In this document: positions 1 through 5,950 of the stretch, piece after piece
Position numbering within the stretch: the first letter of the stretch is position 1
Layout of the letters: every line of letters starts with the position of its first letter
Assembly (NCBI GenBank): GCA_021736565.1
Contig: JAIPFO010000178.1
Span: 1 to 7,517 of the forward strand
DNA length: 7,517 bases
Source: Phycisphaerae bacterium
GTDB taxonomy: Bacteria; Planctomycetota; Phycisphaerae; Sedimentisphaerales; SM23-30
Direction of reading: 5' to 3'
Notes under the pieces: generated by a model
Told to the model about the DNA's origin: nothing
Databases searched by the model: none
What the model saw: the letters and a program-made list of their open reading frames with translations, nothing else
Program-made: the position numbers and the translations under genes

Positions 1-2584
1 GTTCAATCGTCTCTTTCAATTCGATCTCATTTTCCCACAGCACCAGTGGAAAACCACTGGCATCGGTAAACTTACCGGTCAAAATCATGATAATATCAAT
101 GAGCTGGCCAATGCCGCACAGGCCAAAGGTGCACAGCCAGAGTATTCCGGAACCGGTTTTACCGACATAAAAACGCTGCAAGCCGCACACGCCAAAAGCA
201 CACCCGCCACTAAGGAAAATGGCCCATATTTTCTTATAAGGTGAAATCAAATTCGTTGCCCGGATGGTCGATGAAACAGGCGACATCTTCATCAGATCAT
301 CCACATAGCGGGTCGGCATAAAGCCCAATACCAGGAACAAGATTCCCGGGAAAATAATTGAAATTAACGCAACAAGTGTTTCATCATCCCGTAGCCTTAA
401 ATTACCCAGGCATACGGACGCGACCACAACCACCATCAGCAAAAGCAGCATTGCCACCGGTCTGACCAGGTATCGGAACCACCCTCTAAAGGTCCTCTGG
501 AAGCTTTTGAAGAAGCAGTAAGCCGCCAGTACTAAATTGCATATCCCAAACGAAATCGCCAGGGTTTCATCTTGAACGGCCATTCTTTGACTCATTCCCA
601 CCCAAATTAGCAGCACCATGCCCAGTCCCAGGGTAATTGCGAAGACTCCCAGCCAGATCATTTGTACAACCCCTGAAACTTGTTGCTGTAGATTGACCGT
701 GGCTCTACCTGACGGTGCGGATTGACGGTGGACCTGCGGGCTACTACCGGCCCCTTGGGCTGAACTTTGTGGCGATGCGGCCGCGTTTCTTTTATTCGCG
801 ATATAACTGAACGGGTTATAGGGTCTGGCTTTCTTCACCTTCCCGGTTTTCTTTCGATTCTCCAATGGAATAAATGGACAACTCATCTGGACAACCAGCA
901 TAATGCCCGCCAGAACACCTCCGGGGAATATGCCGTGACCGCCCATGAATATCATCGACGCGGCAAACCCCATCGCCCCGATACCCAGTGCCGAGCTAAG
1001 GGACACCCGTTCATCGCGATAGGGAGAGGTATGTTTCCACCAGTTAATGAACGCCAGAATGGCCAGGCAGACCATGGTACCCTTGGCATAGCCATCTACG
1101 TTCCCACCGACGCTAAACATCAGCAGTGATGCGAGCGTTGCTCCCAGTATGCCGACAACCGCCACGGTAACATTCCGCAACGAAGAAGAATCCAGGTTTG
1201 CCATAAGTTTCCATCGGGCATAGGTAATCCCTTTGGCCCCGCCGGCAATCATCAGTAAAGCCAGTAAAATAAAATTTATCTTGTCGTTTGCATCACCCGG
1301 AGTTAAAAAACCAATACCAATAGCAGATCCAAATAGTGCAAAAAACGTTAGTTTGTGTCGTTGCCCTCTTTCGATAGGGTCGGCTTGCTCAGCGGTTTTG
1401 AAGTCAATATCTGGGTTTTGTTCGAGTTTATCATAAGCATGGGAGACATTACTGGCAATTTTGTCACCCAATTGGCCTGCTTTTTTGCCGAGCTCTTCAA
1501 AGACATGGCCGTTGCCATTTTGCTGCTGGTCATCCTTAGGCGCTTTAAAGTTAAACTTTGCATCGCCCCAGGCAAATTTATAAAGGTTATCGTCTTTTTC
1601 CTCCTGGTTATTCTCAGATGCTTTATTGGGTGTTGCAGGTGTTTGTTTATCAGAATCGGTGATATTGGCCTTCCGGGCGATATGGCCGGCGACCATTGAG
1701 AGACTTTCGGGTGAAAATTGCGAAACACTGTTGCGAATATGCTCAGCTCCGAATACATCTTCGATCATTTCCTGCACGGATTGATATCGTTCTTTGGGGT
1801 CTTTGGCCAGGGCTTTGAGTATCACTCGTTTGAATGGATCGGCGATTCCATCCAGCTCCGGCTGTGCCGACATGTGCTTCATGAGAATCTCGCCGGGGCT
1901 GGCACCAAAGTAAGGAACCTGGCCGGAGAGCATTTCGTAAAGCATGATGCCTAAAGCGTATATGTCGATTCCACGGTCGTAATTCCCCGCGCCGATCTCC
2001 GGGGCCATGTAGTGAACGGTTCCGACAGTGATGGTCTGCTGACTATGTGCGCCGGTATTTATCGCCTTACTGAGGCCGTAATCACCGATTTTTACATAGC
2101 CGTTCTCGTAGAAAATATTACCCGGCTTCAAGTCGCGATGCACAATACCGCATTCATGGAGGTATGAGAGACCCTTGGCAATTTCACGCAGGAAGAAGGC
2201 GGTTTTCTGCTCGCCCAGACCACAGGGGGAATCGTCTATCAGGTCGCGTAGTGACGGGCCTGATACATATTCCATAATGACAAACGCTTTACCCTCGTTG
2301 TTGTGCCTGATGTCGAAGATGGATACCAGGTGTGGGCTCTTGAGGTTCATACAATGGCTGATACCGCGGACTTCCACCTGTTCATAGTTTTGGATCGCCT
2401 TGATGGCTACCTGACGGCCACTGTCACTGATGGCATAATACACCTCGCCAAAGCCACCGCGGCCGGCGGCCCGCTGGATTGTGTAGCCCTCAAGGGGGGT
2501 GTCGCCATATTTGTATCTGTAGTCTTGCATAATGGGTTCTGATTGATTTTGACGAACTTGTGCGTTCGTCTTTAAAGCATCCAT
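1..2584 (-). CDS. Membrane Ser/Thr protein kinase with polytopic tail and C-terminal TM2 domain (partial, 3' end outside window)
   Basis: This is a Hanks-type kinase that would phosphorylate Ser/Thr on partner proteins at the cytoplasmic face of the membrane. The kinase domain spans about residues 34-280: glycine loop G41-x-G43-x-x-G46, VAIK lysine K62, catalytic HRDLKPGN at 149-156 with D151 and N156, metal-binding D168 in DYG (not the usual DFG), TVGTVHYMAPE ending at E196, and D207 of subdomain IX. A polar Gln/Asn/Lys-rich linker (about 290-410) follows. Then come hydrophobic segments from residue 412 (about 412-430, 436-456, 472-492, 503-516, 526-570), a second polar linker, more segments from about 642, and a TM2 domain at about 781-841 with the GLQRFYVGK and GIGQLIDII signatures. 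No in-frame stop occurs in 861 codons. ATG 2584 is preferred because TTAGGAC (2592-2598) resembles a ribosome binding site; ATG 2530 has none. The gene lies 124 bases downstream of the FHA-like gene, probably in one operon. The substrate is unknown. Confidence 0.93.
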   Translation of the reverse strand, partial: MDALKTNAQVRQNQSEPIMQDYRYKYGDTPLEGYTIQRAAGRGGFGEVYYAISDSGRQVAIKAIQNYEQVEVRGISHCMNLKSPHLVSIFDIRHNNEGKAFVIMEYVSGPSLRDLIDDSPCGLGEQKTAFFLREIAKGLSYLHECGIVHRDLKPGNIFYENGYVKIGDYGLSKAINTGAHSQQTITVGTVHYMAPEIGAGNYDRGIDIYALGIMLYEMLSGQVPYFGASPGEILMKHMSAQPELDGIADPFKRVILKALAKDPKERYQSVQEMIEDVFGAEHIRNSVSQFSPESLSMVAGHIARKANITDSDKQTPATPNKASENNQEEKDDNLYKFAWGDAKFNFKAPKDDQQQNGNGHVFEELGKKAGQLGDKIASNVSHAYDKLEQNPDIDFKTAEQADPIERGQRHKLTFFALFGSAIGIGFLTPGDANDKINFILLALLMIAGGAKGITYARWKLMANLDSSSLRNVTVAVVGILGATLASLLMFSVGGNVDGYAKGTMVCLAILAFINWWKHTSPYRDERVSLSSALGIGAMGFAASMIFMGGHGIFPGGVLAGIMLVVQMSCPFIPLENRKKTGKVKKARPYNPFSYIANKRNAAASPQSSAQGAGSSPQVHRQSAPSGRATVNLQQQVSGVVQMIWLGVFAITLGLGMVLLIWVGMSQRMAVQDETLAISFGICNLVLAAYCFFKSFQRTFRGWFRYLVRPVAMLLLLMVVVVASVCLGNLRLRDDETLVALISIIFPGILFLVLGFMPTRYVDDLMKMSPVSSTIRATNLISPYKKIWAIFLSGGCAFGVCGLQRFYVGKTGSGILWLCTFGLCGIGQLIDIIMILTGKFTDASGFPLVLWENEIELKETIE

Positions 2585-2670
2585 GTTTTGCGTCCTAACC
2601 TTTGGTTTGACAATTATTTAACGCCGGGGTCCTAAGTGTTTTTGAGGCCTTTTTCCACATCTTAAAGGCT

Positions 2671-2689
2671 GACCCGCCATTGGCGGACC
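2671..2689 (-). other. RNA hairpin between the FHA-like gene and the kinase gene
   Basis: Read as minus-strand RNA, this folds into an 8-pair stem (five G-C/C-G core pairs, CCGCC with GGCGG, extended outward by two G-U wobbles and one G-C) around a 3-base loop AAU. The outer wobbles work only in the minus-strand RNA, which fits transcription from the FHA-like gene toward the kinase. No run of U follows (the next bases are AGCCTTTAAG), so it is not a standard intrinsic terminator. It could be an RNA-processing or stability element that sets different levels of the two products, or chance. No convincing promoter was found in the 124-base gap. Confidence 0.35.
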
Positions 2690-2708
2690 GACTTTTGACG
2701 TGGGAGTC

Positions 2709-4316
2709 TCATTTGTTAATAAGCACCAGGCTGATCTGCCCGGCCTGAATCGCCTTACCTATTGGAAGTTGATTGTTACCGCTGGCAGGGGTATTGTCAA
2801 TAGTAATCAGTTCTTTTGTTCGACAGTAAACCCCATCATCTTTTAAATACAGCACGACCGACTGGGGACATTGGTCGTTACGGATATGTGAGCCGGGCCC
2901 TGGGCCGATGACGATCTCCCGGTCCATCAGAATAACCCGCCGCACATCCGGGTAAGGCACCCGTGCGGAGGTCAGTTCGATCATAGCGGTGCCGCTGGCG
3001 GAATTTGGGCGGGTGAATTTGAAACCCGTCCGGGGTGAAAGATGGATAGAATCACCATTGGCCAGTAGTTTTTCTGTAACTTCAACGTTGTTAATACGGA
3101 TCTTGTTTTTGGTACGCAGGAAATAATCTTCATCTGCCCGTGCAATTGTAGCAACCGGCAGGTCCGGTTCGGCGACCAGTCCCAGGTCGGGGTTGGCTGC
3201 TGAGCTGATGGCCCCGATTTTTACCTGGTGGTTTCGCATGACCAGGTAGCTGCCGACGCCGTCGACCTGAACGATAAAATTTAGTGGTATTTTCGTGTTC
3301 AGTGGCTTGTTTTGATTGGGGATGGGGCTGTCGGGTTGCAGTATGTTGGGGACATTTTTATCGGCCATGGCGATCATTTCTGTACGTTGTTGTGCTGTAA
3401 CTTTAGTTGTATCAGGGAGATACATCGATTCTTCGGCGATCACCAGGCCCAGTGGCCCGTTTCGCAGGCCTTCATTGGCTTCGGTAGCCTTCTCTATATT
3501 ACTGATCGCCTCATCCAGCCAGTCACATTCCGGCAGGATGAGTTTCATCTGGCGTAATATTCGACCCGCCGGGCGAGGATGCCCCTGGTTTATGAAACAG
3601 CCTGCCCGGTTGAGCTGTAGGACGGCTCGTGAGAGTTCCTGGAAATCCAGTGATTCGCCGGCAAAGGGTTCAGCTTTTTGCAGAATCCCATTGGCCAGAT
3701 CAACCCGGCCAATGGCAAGCATTGTTCGTAACTTATTACATATTAATATTTTAACCTCAGATGCCAGCGTCGTTAATTTTTGCTGCTTGAAATCAGCGGC
3801 CCCGATAATGCTCATTGCTTCCAGAACTGCTTCCAGGTCATTATTCTCTAAGGCATTTTTCAGTCGTCCCGCGGCGTCGTCGATGTGCAACCGTCTTAAA
3901 TCCGCTTTTTTCTGCAATAATTCGGCTTCCGGGCATGAATTGTCCAGAATTTTCTCACCTAAGGACAGCCGGCCGTTGTCAATGTGTTTGCGAGCTTCCT
4001 GAAGTTTCAGACCGTTGTGCCGTATATCATTTCGACCATTTTCAATTGCTTTACAAATGCCCGACCGCAAAGTCGCGATATCTGGGAGGTTTCCCGCCAG
4101 GACCTCGGCCTTGTTACAATCGGTGAGTGCTTGCGGTAACCTTTTATTTTCGAGGTGGTTACCGCCACGCTCGATCAGTTTTCGGGTGAGTTGGCCGATG
4201 ACTTTCTGGCCTCGCCTGTGCTTTCGGACATCGGGCGACTGAGAAAGCTCAAAGGCTTCATCGAGTCGGTTGTCCGCTAAAGCGGTTTCTGCTTGTTTGA
4301 TTCGCAGGAAACGCAC
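2709..4316 (-). CDS. Protein with helical repeats and two degenerate FHA-like domains
   Basis: This 535-residue soluble protein has no signal peptide or membrane segment. Residues 1-290 are helical and rich in Leu, Ala, Arg and Lys, with TPR-like units such as DNRLDEAFEL and NDLEAVLEAM. A polar linker (about 290-340) leads to two beta-rich C-terminal domains at about 345-450 and 461-533. Both follow the FHA layout: a VKIG or IVIG strand, a middle strand pair, then INNVEV and a LANGDSIHL-type strand in the first. In neither is the usual Gly-Arg and Ser-x-x-His phosphothreonine-binding signature present (KIGAISS and VIGPGPG are found instead), so phosphopeptide binding is doubtful. The start is GTG; AGGAG at 4325-4329 lies 8 bases upstream, and a nearby ATG is out of frame. 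Its position directly upstream of a Ser/Thr kinase suggests an adaptor or substrate role. The FHA call rests on fold pattern only. Confidence 0.8.
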   Translation of the reverse strand: MRFLRIKQAETALADNRLDEAFELSQSPDVRKHRRGQKVIGQLTRKLIERGGNHLENKRLPQALTDCNKAEVLAGNLPDIATLRSGICKAIENGRNDIRHNGLKLQEARKHIDNGRLSLGEKILDNSCPEAELLQKKADLRRLHIDDAAGRLKNALENNDLEAVLEAMSIIGAADFKQQKLTTLASEVKILICNKLRTMLAIGRVDLANGILQKAEPFAGESLDFQELSRAVLQLNRAGCFINQGHPRPAGRILRQMKLILPECDWLDEAISNIEKATEANEGLRNGPLGLVIAEESMYLPDTTKVTAQQRTEMIAMADKNVPNILQPDSPIPNQNKPLNTKIPLNFIVQVDGVGSYLVMRNHQVKIGAISSAANPDLGLVAEPDLPVATIARADEDYFLRTKNKIRINNVEVTEKLLANGDSIHLSPRTGFKFTRPNSASGTAMIELTSARVPYPDVRRVILMDREIVIGPGPGSHIRNDQCPQSVVLYLKDDGVYCRTKELITIDNTPASGNNQLPIGKAIQAGQISLVLINK

Positions 4317-4632
4317 TGGGATTTCTCCTGTTCATAAGTATCAGCGGTTCAAATGGTTACAGGTCTTTATTATAGCAAAATGAACATGAAAATAGAAGAG
4401 ATAGGAATAAATGATGTAACGTTCAAGAAAAAGATTCGGAAGTCTCACAATCACAACGACTTATGAAGAATGAAGGGGGAAGGTATTCTGGGCAACGCAT
4501 CCATCGGCAAGTGCCGGAACCCAACATGCGGGTCGTAAACTGTCGATATGATCTTGATTTTCGCAAGATTTTGCCTGTAAGAATTAGAATGCCTTTACCC
4601 TCTTGGTTGATAGATACTTCCATGCCGGCTGT
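4317..4632. other. Intergenic stretch between the coiled-coil and FHA-like genes, with a doubtful small ORF
   Basis: These 316 bases hold the promoter and ribosome binding site of the FHA-like gene at the left end. A minus-strand ORF of 66 codons (4423-4623) starts 9 bases after the coiled-coil stop codon. It has no ribosome binding site and its second half (many Cys, Arg, Ser) looks non-coding. Its first 19 residues (MEVSINQEGKGILILTGKI) faintly recall the start of a STAS domain, but the rest of that fold is absent in all three frames. A small inverted repeat, ATCTTG and CAAGAT at 4551-4569 with a 7-base loop, is present without a U-run. The left third is AT-rich. No RNA gene was recognised. 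Confidence 0.6.
4369..4377 (-). promoter_or_regulatory. Extended -10 promoter for the FHA-like gene
   Basis: On the minus strand this reads TGCTATAAT, a perfect TGn extended -10 element with the full TATAAT hexamer. No good -35 hexamer is visible at 16-18 bases upstream, as is common for extended -10 promoters. Transcription would start near 4362, giving a leader of about 46 bases before the GTG at 4316. It would let the FHA-like and kinase genes be transcribed separately from the coiled-coil gene upstream. The inference is from the sequence pattern only. Confidence 0.6.
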
Positions 4633-5490
4633 TTAATTTTTCAAGGCCAGATTGTCCGCCTGACAGAGGGCCTGGCTGTCAGAGTTTTCTTCTAACTGTT
4701 TGTTGTCACTACTCTTAGAGAAGTAAGCTGTTAGCTCTGTCATCAGGTCCTGCTCATCGATCGTTTCAAAATCGATGGACTGGACGAACCGGGCTTCGTG
4801 GGCAAGGGCGGTTTCATCTATGTCCAGACGTTTCTTGATCTTTGTGATCAGCTTTTCAGTTTGGGCGAGTTTGGAATTGTCCATATTATAGATCCTGGAG
4901 CCTATTGCGGAGGCCTTTATGAGTCTGTGCTGGCTTTCTAAGGCTTCTATTTTGTTAGCCAGTAAGAGTTTCTGAGAACGTGTCTTCTCAAGGTTCACCA
5001 GGGCGGTTTTGAGAGATTTCTCACGAATTTCCAGCTGTCGCTGTTTGCTGGCCAGGATGATTTCAGCCTCTTTGAGCCGATCAAAGCGAATCGCGACGTA
5101 ATCTTTGAGTTCACTTCGTGTAAAGTCTTTATTACCAACGACATACGATGTTTGCTGAAGATTGAGAGTTTGGTAGAGATTGCTGATCTTGTTCTGTTCC
5201 GCGGCAATCGGTTTTTGGCTGCGGGCGATGTCGGCCTTTAGGGCGGCCACTTCGACCTCTTCCTGACTGATCTGCCGGATGGTGGCATGCATTTCCGGAA
5301 TAATGTCATCCAGCAGGTCACTGGCACGTTTCAGTTCAAATTCGGTGGGGATCTTCTGATGCACCGATGAACGTAACTGCTTAGCAGAGCTGAAGATATA
5401 GCTCCCAAAATGGGTGCCGAACAGGACGCCTCCTATAAGGAGTGCCACGACGAGAAGGCCAAGTGATGATTTAATGCATTTAGTAACCAT
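4633..5490 (-). CDS. Membrane-anchored coiled-coil protein, planctomycete type
   Basis: This 285-residue protein of unknown function has one N-terminal hydrophobic segment (about residues 9-35, SLGLLVVALLIGGVLFG and following), preceded by basic residues; it could be a signal anchor or an uncleaved signal peptide. The rest, from about residue 50 to 245, is a long heptad-rich helix with Glu, Lys, Arg and Leu (for example SQEEVEVAALKADIARSQK and EALESQHRL), followed by an acidic tail. I recall similar proteins, with a conserved VPxEFELxRA-like start and a middle YxVxxRFxRxKxAE pattern, from planctomycete genomes; here the equivalents are IPTEFELKRA and YVAIRFDRLKEAE. ATG 5490 is chosen because AGGAG (5498-5502) lies 7 bases upstream. 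An in-frame ATG at 5541 would add 17 residues but would bury this ribosome binding site inside the gene and place charged residues before the anchor. It is the first gene of the leftward cluster. A scaffold or envelope-stress role is only a guess. Confidence 0.85.
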   Translation of the reverse strand: MVTKCIKSSLGLLVVALLIGGVLFGTHFGSYIFSSAKQLRSSVHQKIPTEFELKRASDLLDDIIPEMHATIRQISQEEVEVAALKADIARSQKPIAAEQNKISNLYQTLNLQQTSYVVGNKDFTRSELKDYVAIRFDRLKEAEIILASKQRQLEIREKSLKTALVNLEKTRSQKLLLANKIEALESQHRLIKASAIGSRIYNMDNSKLAQTEKLITKIKKRLDIDETALAHEARFVQSIDFETIDEQDLMTELTAYFSKSSDNKQLEENSDSQALCQADNLALKN

Positions 5491-5627
5491 GATAATTCTC
5501 CTAAAATAAAGTTTGAAGTCCAAAATTGACGCCATCGTCATCAGTTTTTAAGTTCGTTTTCCGCTTAATAACAAAAAGTGGTCTATTGATCACAGCACCG
5601 TTGTCGAAAGGTGACGGAGGTTATTAC

Positions 5628-5654
5628 AAAAAATAAATTATTTTTTAAAAAAAT
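5628..5654. promoter_or_regulatory. AT-rich palindromic tract
   Basis: AAAAAATAA (5628-5636) and TTATTTTTT (5638-5646) form perfect 9-base arms around one base, followed by seven A residues (5647-5653). All 27 bases are A or T. Such tracts are typically bent or easily melted and can bind nucleoid proteins or act as UP elements. There is no GC stem, so it is not an intrinsic terminator. It sits about 190 bases upstream of the gspE -35 element, too far for a direct UP role there. Confidence 0.4.
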
Positions 5655-5680
5655 AGGAATTTTGACGCCTTTGGGGCCCA

Positions 5681-5701
5681 GTGCCATAAGCATTTTGGCA
5701 C
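5681..5701. promoter_or_regulatory. Dyad GTGCCA-N9-TGGCAC, possible operator
   Basis: Perfect 6-base inverted arms (5681-5686 and 5696-5701) are separated by 9 bases, a geometry suited to a dimeric helix-turn-helix regulator. TGGCAC also resembles the -24 half of a sigma54 promoter, but no GC pair falls at the required -12 position on either strand, so that reading was dropped. The protein that binds it, if any, is unknown. Confidence 0.35.
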
Positions 5702-5730
5702 CATGATTTTGGCTTTAAATCGTTTTTCTT

Positions 5731-5755
5731 ACGTGTCAACATTGATTTTTGACGT
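5731..5755. promoter_or_regulatory. Dyad GTCAA-N9-TTGAC, possible operator
   Basis: GTCAA (5735-5739) and TTGAC (5749-5753) form inverted arms with a 9-base spacer, the same spacing as the dyad about 50 bases to the left. Allowing one extra G in the left arm, the symmetry extends to ACGT at 5731-5734 and CGT at 5753-5755. The left arm is also part of a minus-strand TTGACA hexamer, so a protein bound here could block a leftward -35 element. This is inferred from symmetry only. Confidence 0.3.
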
Positions 5756-5839
5756 CGCCAATCTATTTGTGTGGAAGTTGATGTCCGTTAAAATAGCTGG
5801 ATGGTCGAAGTGGAAATTATGGCGTCAATGATGGAGTTC

Positions 5840-5868
5840 TTGACGGGGTTGAGGAATTTGTGTATAAA
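5840..5868 (+). promoter_or_regulatory. Sigma70-like promoter for gspE
   Basis: TTGACG (-35, 5840-5845) is followed after exactly 17 bases by TATAAA (-10, 5863-5868). Each hexamer matches the consensus in five of six positions. Transcription would begin near 5875, leaving a leader of about 123 bases before the gspE ATG. The inverted repeat copy at 5819-5829 ends 10 bases upstream of the -35 element, where an activator or repressor could act. Confidence 0.65.
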
Positions 5869-5874
5869 TAATGC

Positions 5875-5892
5875 CTTGTCACGGATGGCAAG
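5875..5892 (+). other. 5'-terminal hairpin of the gspE leader RNA
   Basis: CTTGTC (5875-5880) pairs with GGCAAG (5887-5892), six pairs including one G-U, around a 6-base loop. It begins at the predicted transcription start, a position where a hairpin can protect an mRNA from 5'-end decay. The stem is short, so confidence is limited. Confidence 0.35.
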
Positions 5893-5923
5893 TGGAGAGA
5901 GAGTAAATACAATATAGGAGTTA

Positions 5924-5950
5924 CTAAGCTCTTTTTAATAAAGGACTTAG
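5924..5950 (+). promoter_or_regulatory. Hairpin sequestering the Shine-Dalgarno of the gspE leader ORF
   Basis: CTAAG (5924-5928) pairs with CTTAG (5946-5950); after one C-A mismatch, TCTTT (5930-5934) pairs with AAAGG (5940-5944), with one U-G wobble, leaving a 5-base loop. The paired AAAGGA (5940-5945) is the Shine-Dalgarno in front of ATG 5951, and the stem ends exactly at that ATG. In the folded state ribosome entry would be hindered. The stem is AU-rich and would melt easily, so temperature, a protein or a small RNA could open it. It may also be chance, because pyrimidine runs pair readily with any Shine-Dalgarno. Confidence 0.4.

Larger units (their letters stand above)
5525..5829. repeat. 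Widely spaced 11-base inverted repeat flanking the divergent region
   Basis: ATTGACGCCAT at 5525-5535 is repeated exactly in inverted orientation at 5819-5829 (ATGGCGTCAAT). One copy lies just upstream of the leftward gene and the other just upstream of the gspE promoter -35 element. The placement suits a regulator that acts on both transcription units or forms a loop. An exact 11-base match in such a small region is unlikely but not impossible by chance. Confidence 0.4.

Noticed and set aside
767..1129. Plus-strand ORF of 120 codons
   Set aside because: It is antisense to the membrane region of the kinase and shows no domain or ribosome binding site.
1348..1758. Minus-strand ORF of 136 codons inside the kinase gene
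   Set aside because: It is the kinase linker region read in a shifted frame; the kinase frame is open throughout and encodes the expected domains on both sides.
3316..4002. Plus-strand ORF of 228 codons
   Set aside because: It lies wholly antisense to the FHA-like gene, which has a good ribosome binding site, promoter and domain pattern. The plus-strand product is rich in Ser, Arg and Cys without domain order.
4551..4569. Terminator for the coiled-coil gene at the ATCTTG/CAAGAT repeat
   Set aside because: The stem is only six pairs, AT-rich, and no U-run follows on the minus strand.
5491..5541. In-frame upstream start at 5541 for the coiled-coil gene
   Set aside because: It would put AGGAG at 5498-5502 inside the gene and add 17 residues before the anchor segment; ATG 5490 has the correctly spaced ribosome binding site.
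5628..5654. Intrinsic terminator at the AT-rich palindrome
   Set aside because: The stem contains only A and T, with no GC-rich part, and no converging gene ends nearby.
5696..5713. Possible sigma54 promoter starting with TGGCAC
   Set aside because: The GC pair needed at the -12 element falls three bases too far downstream (5712-5713), and the minus-strand reading has no TTGC at all.
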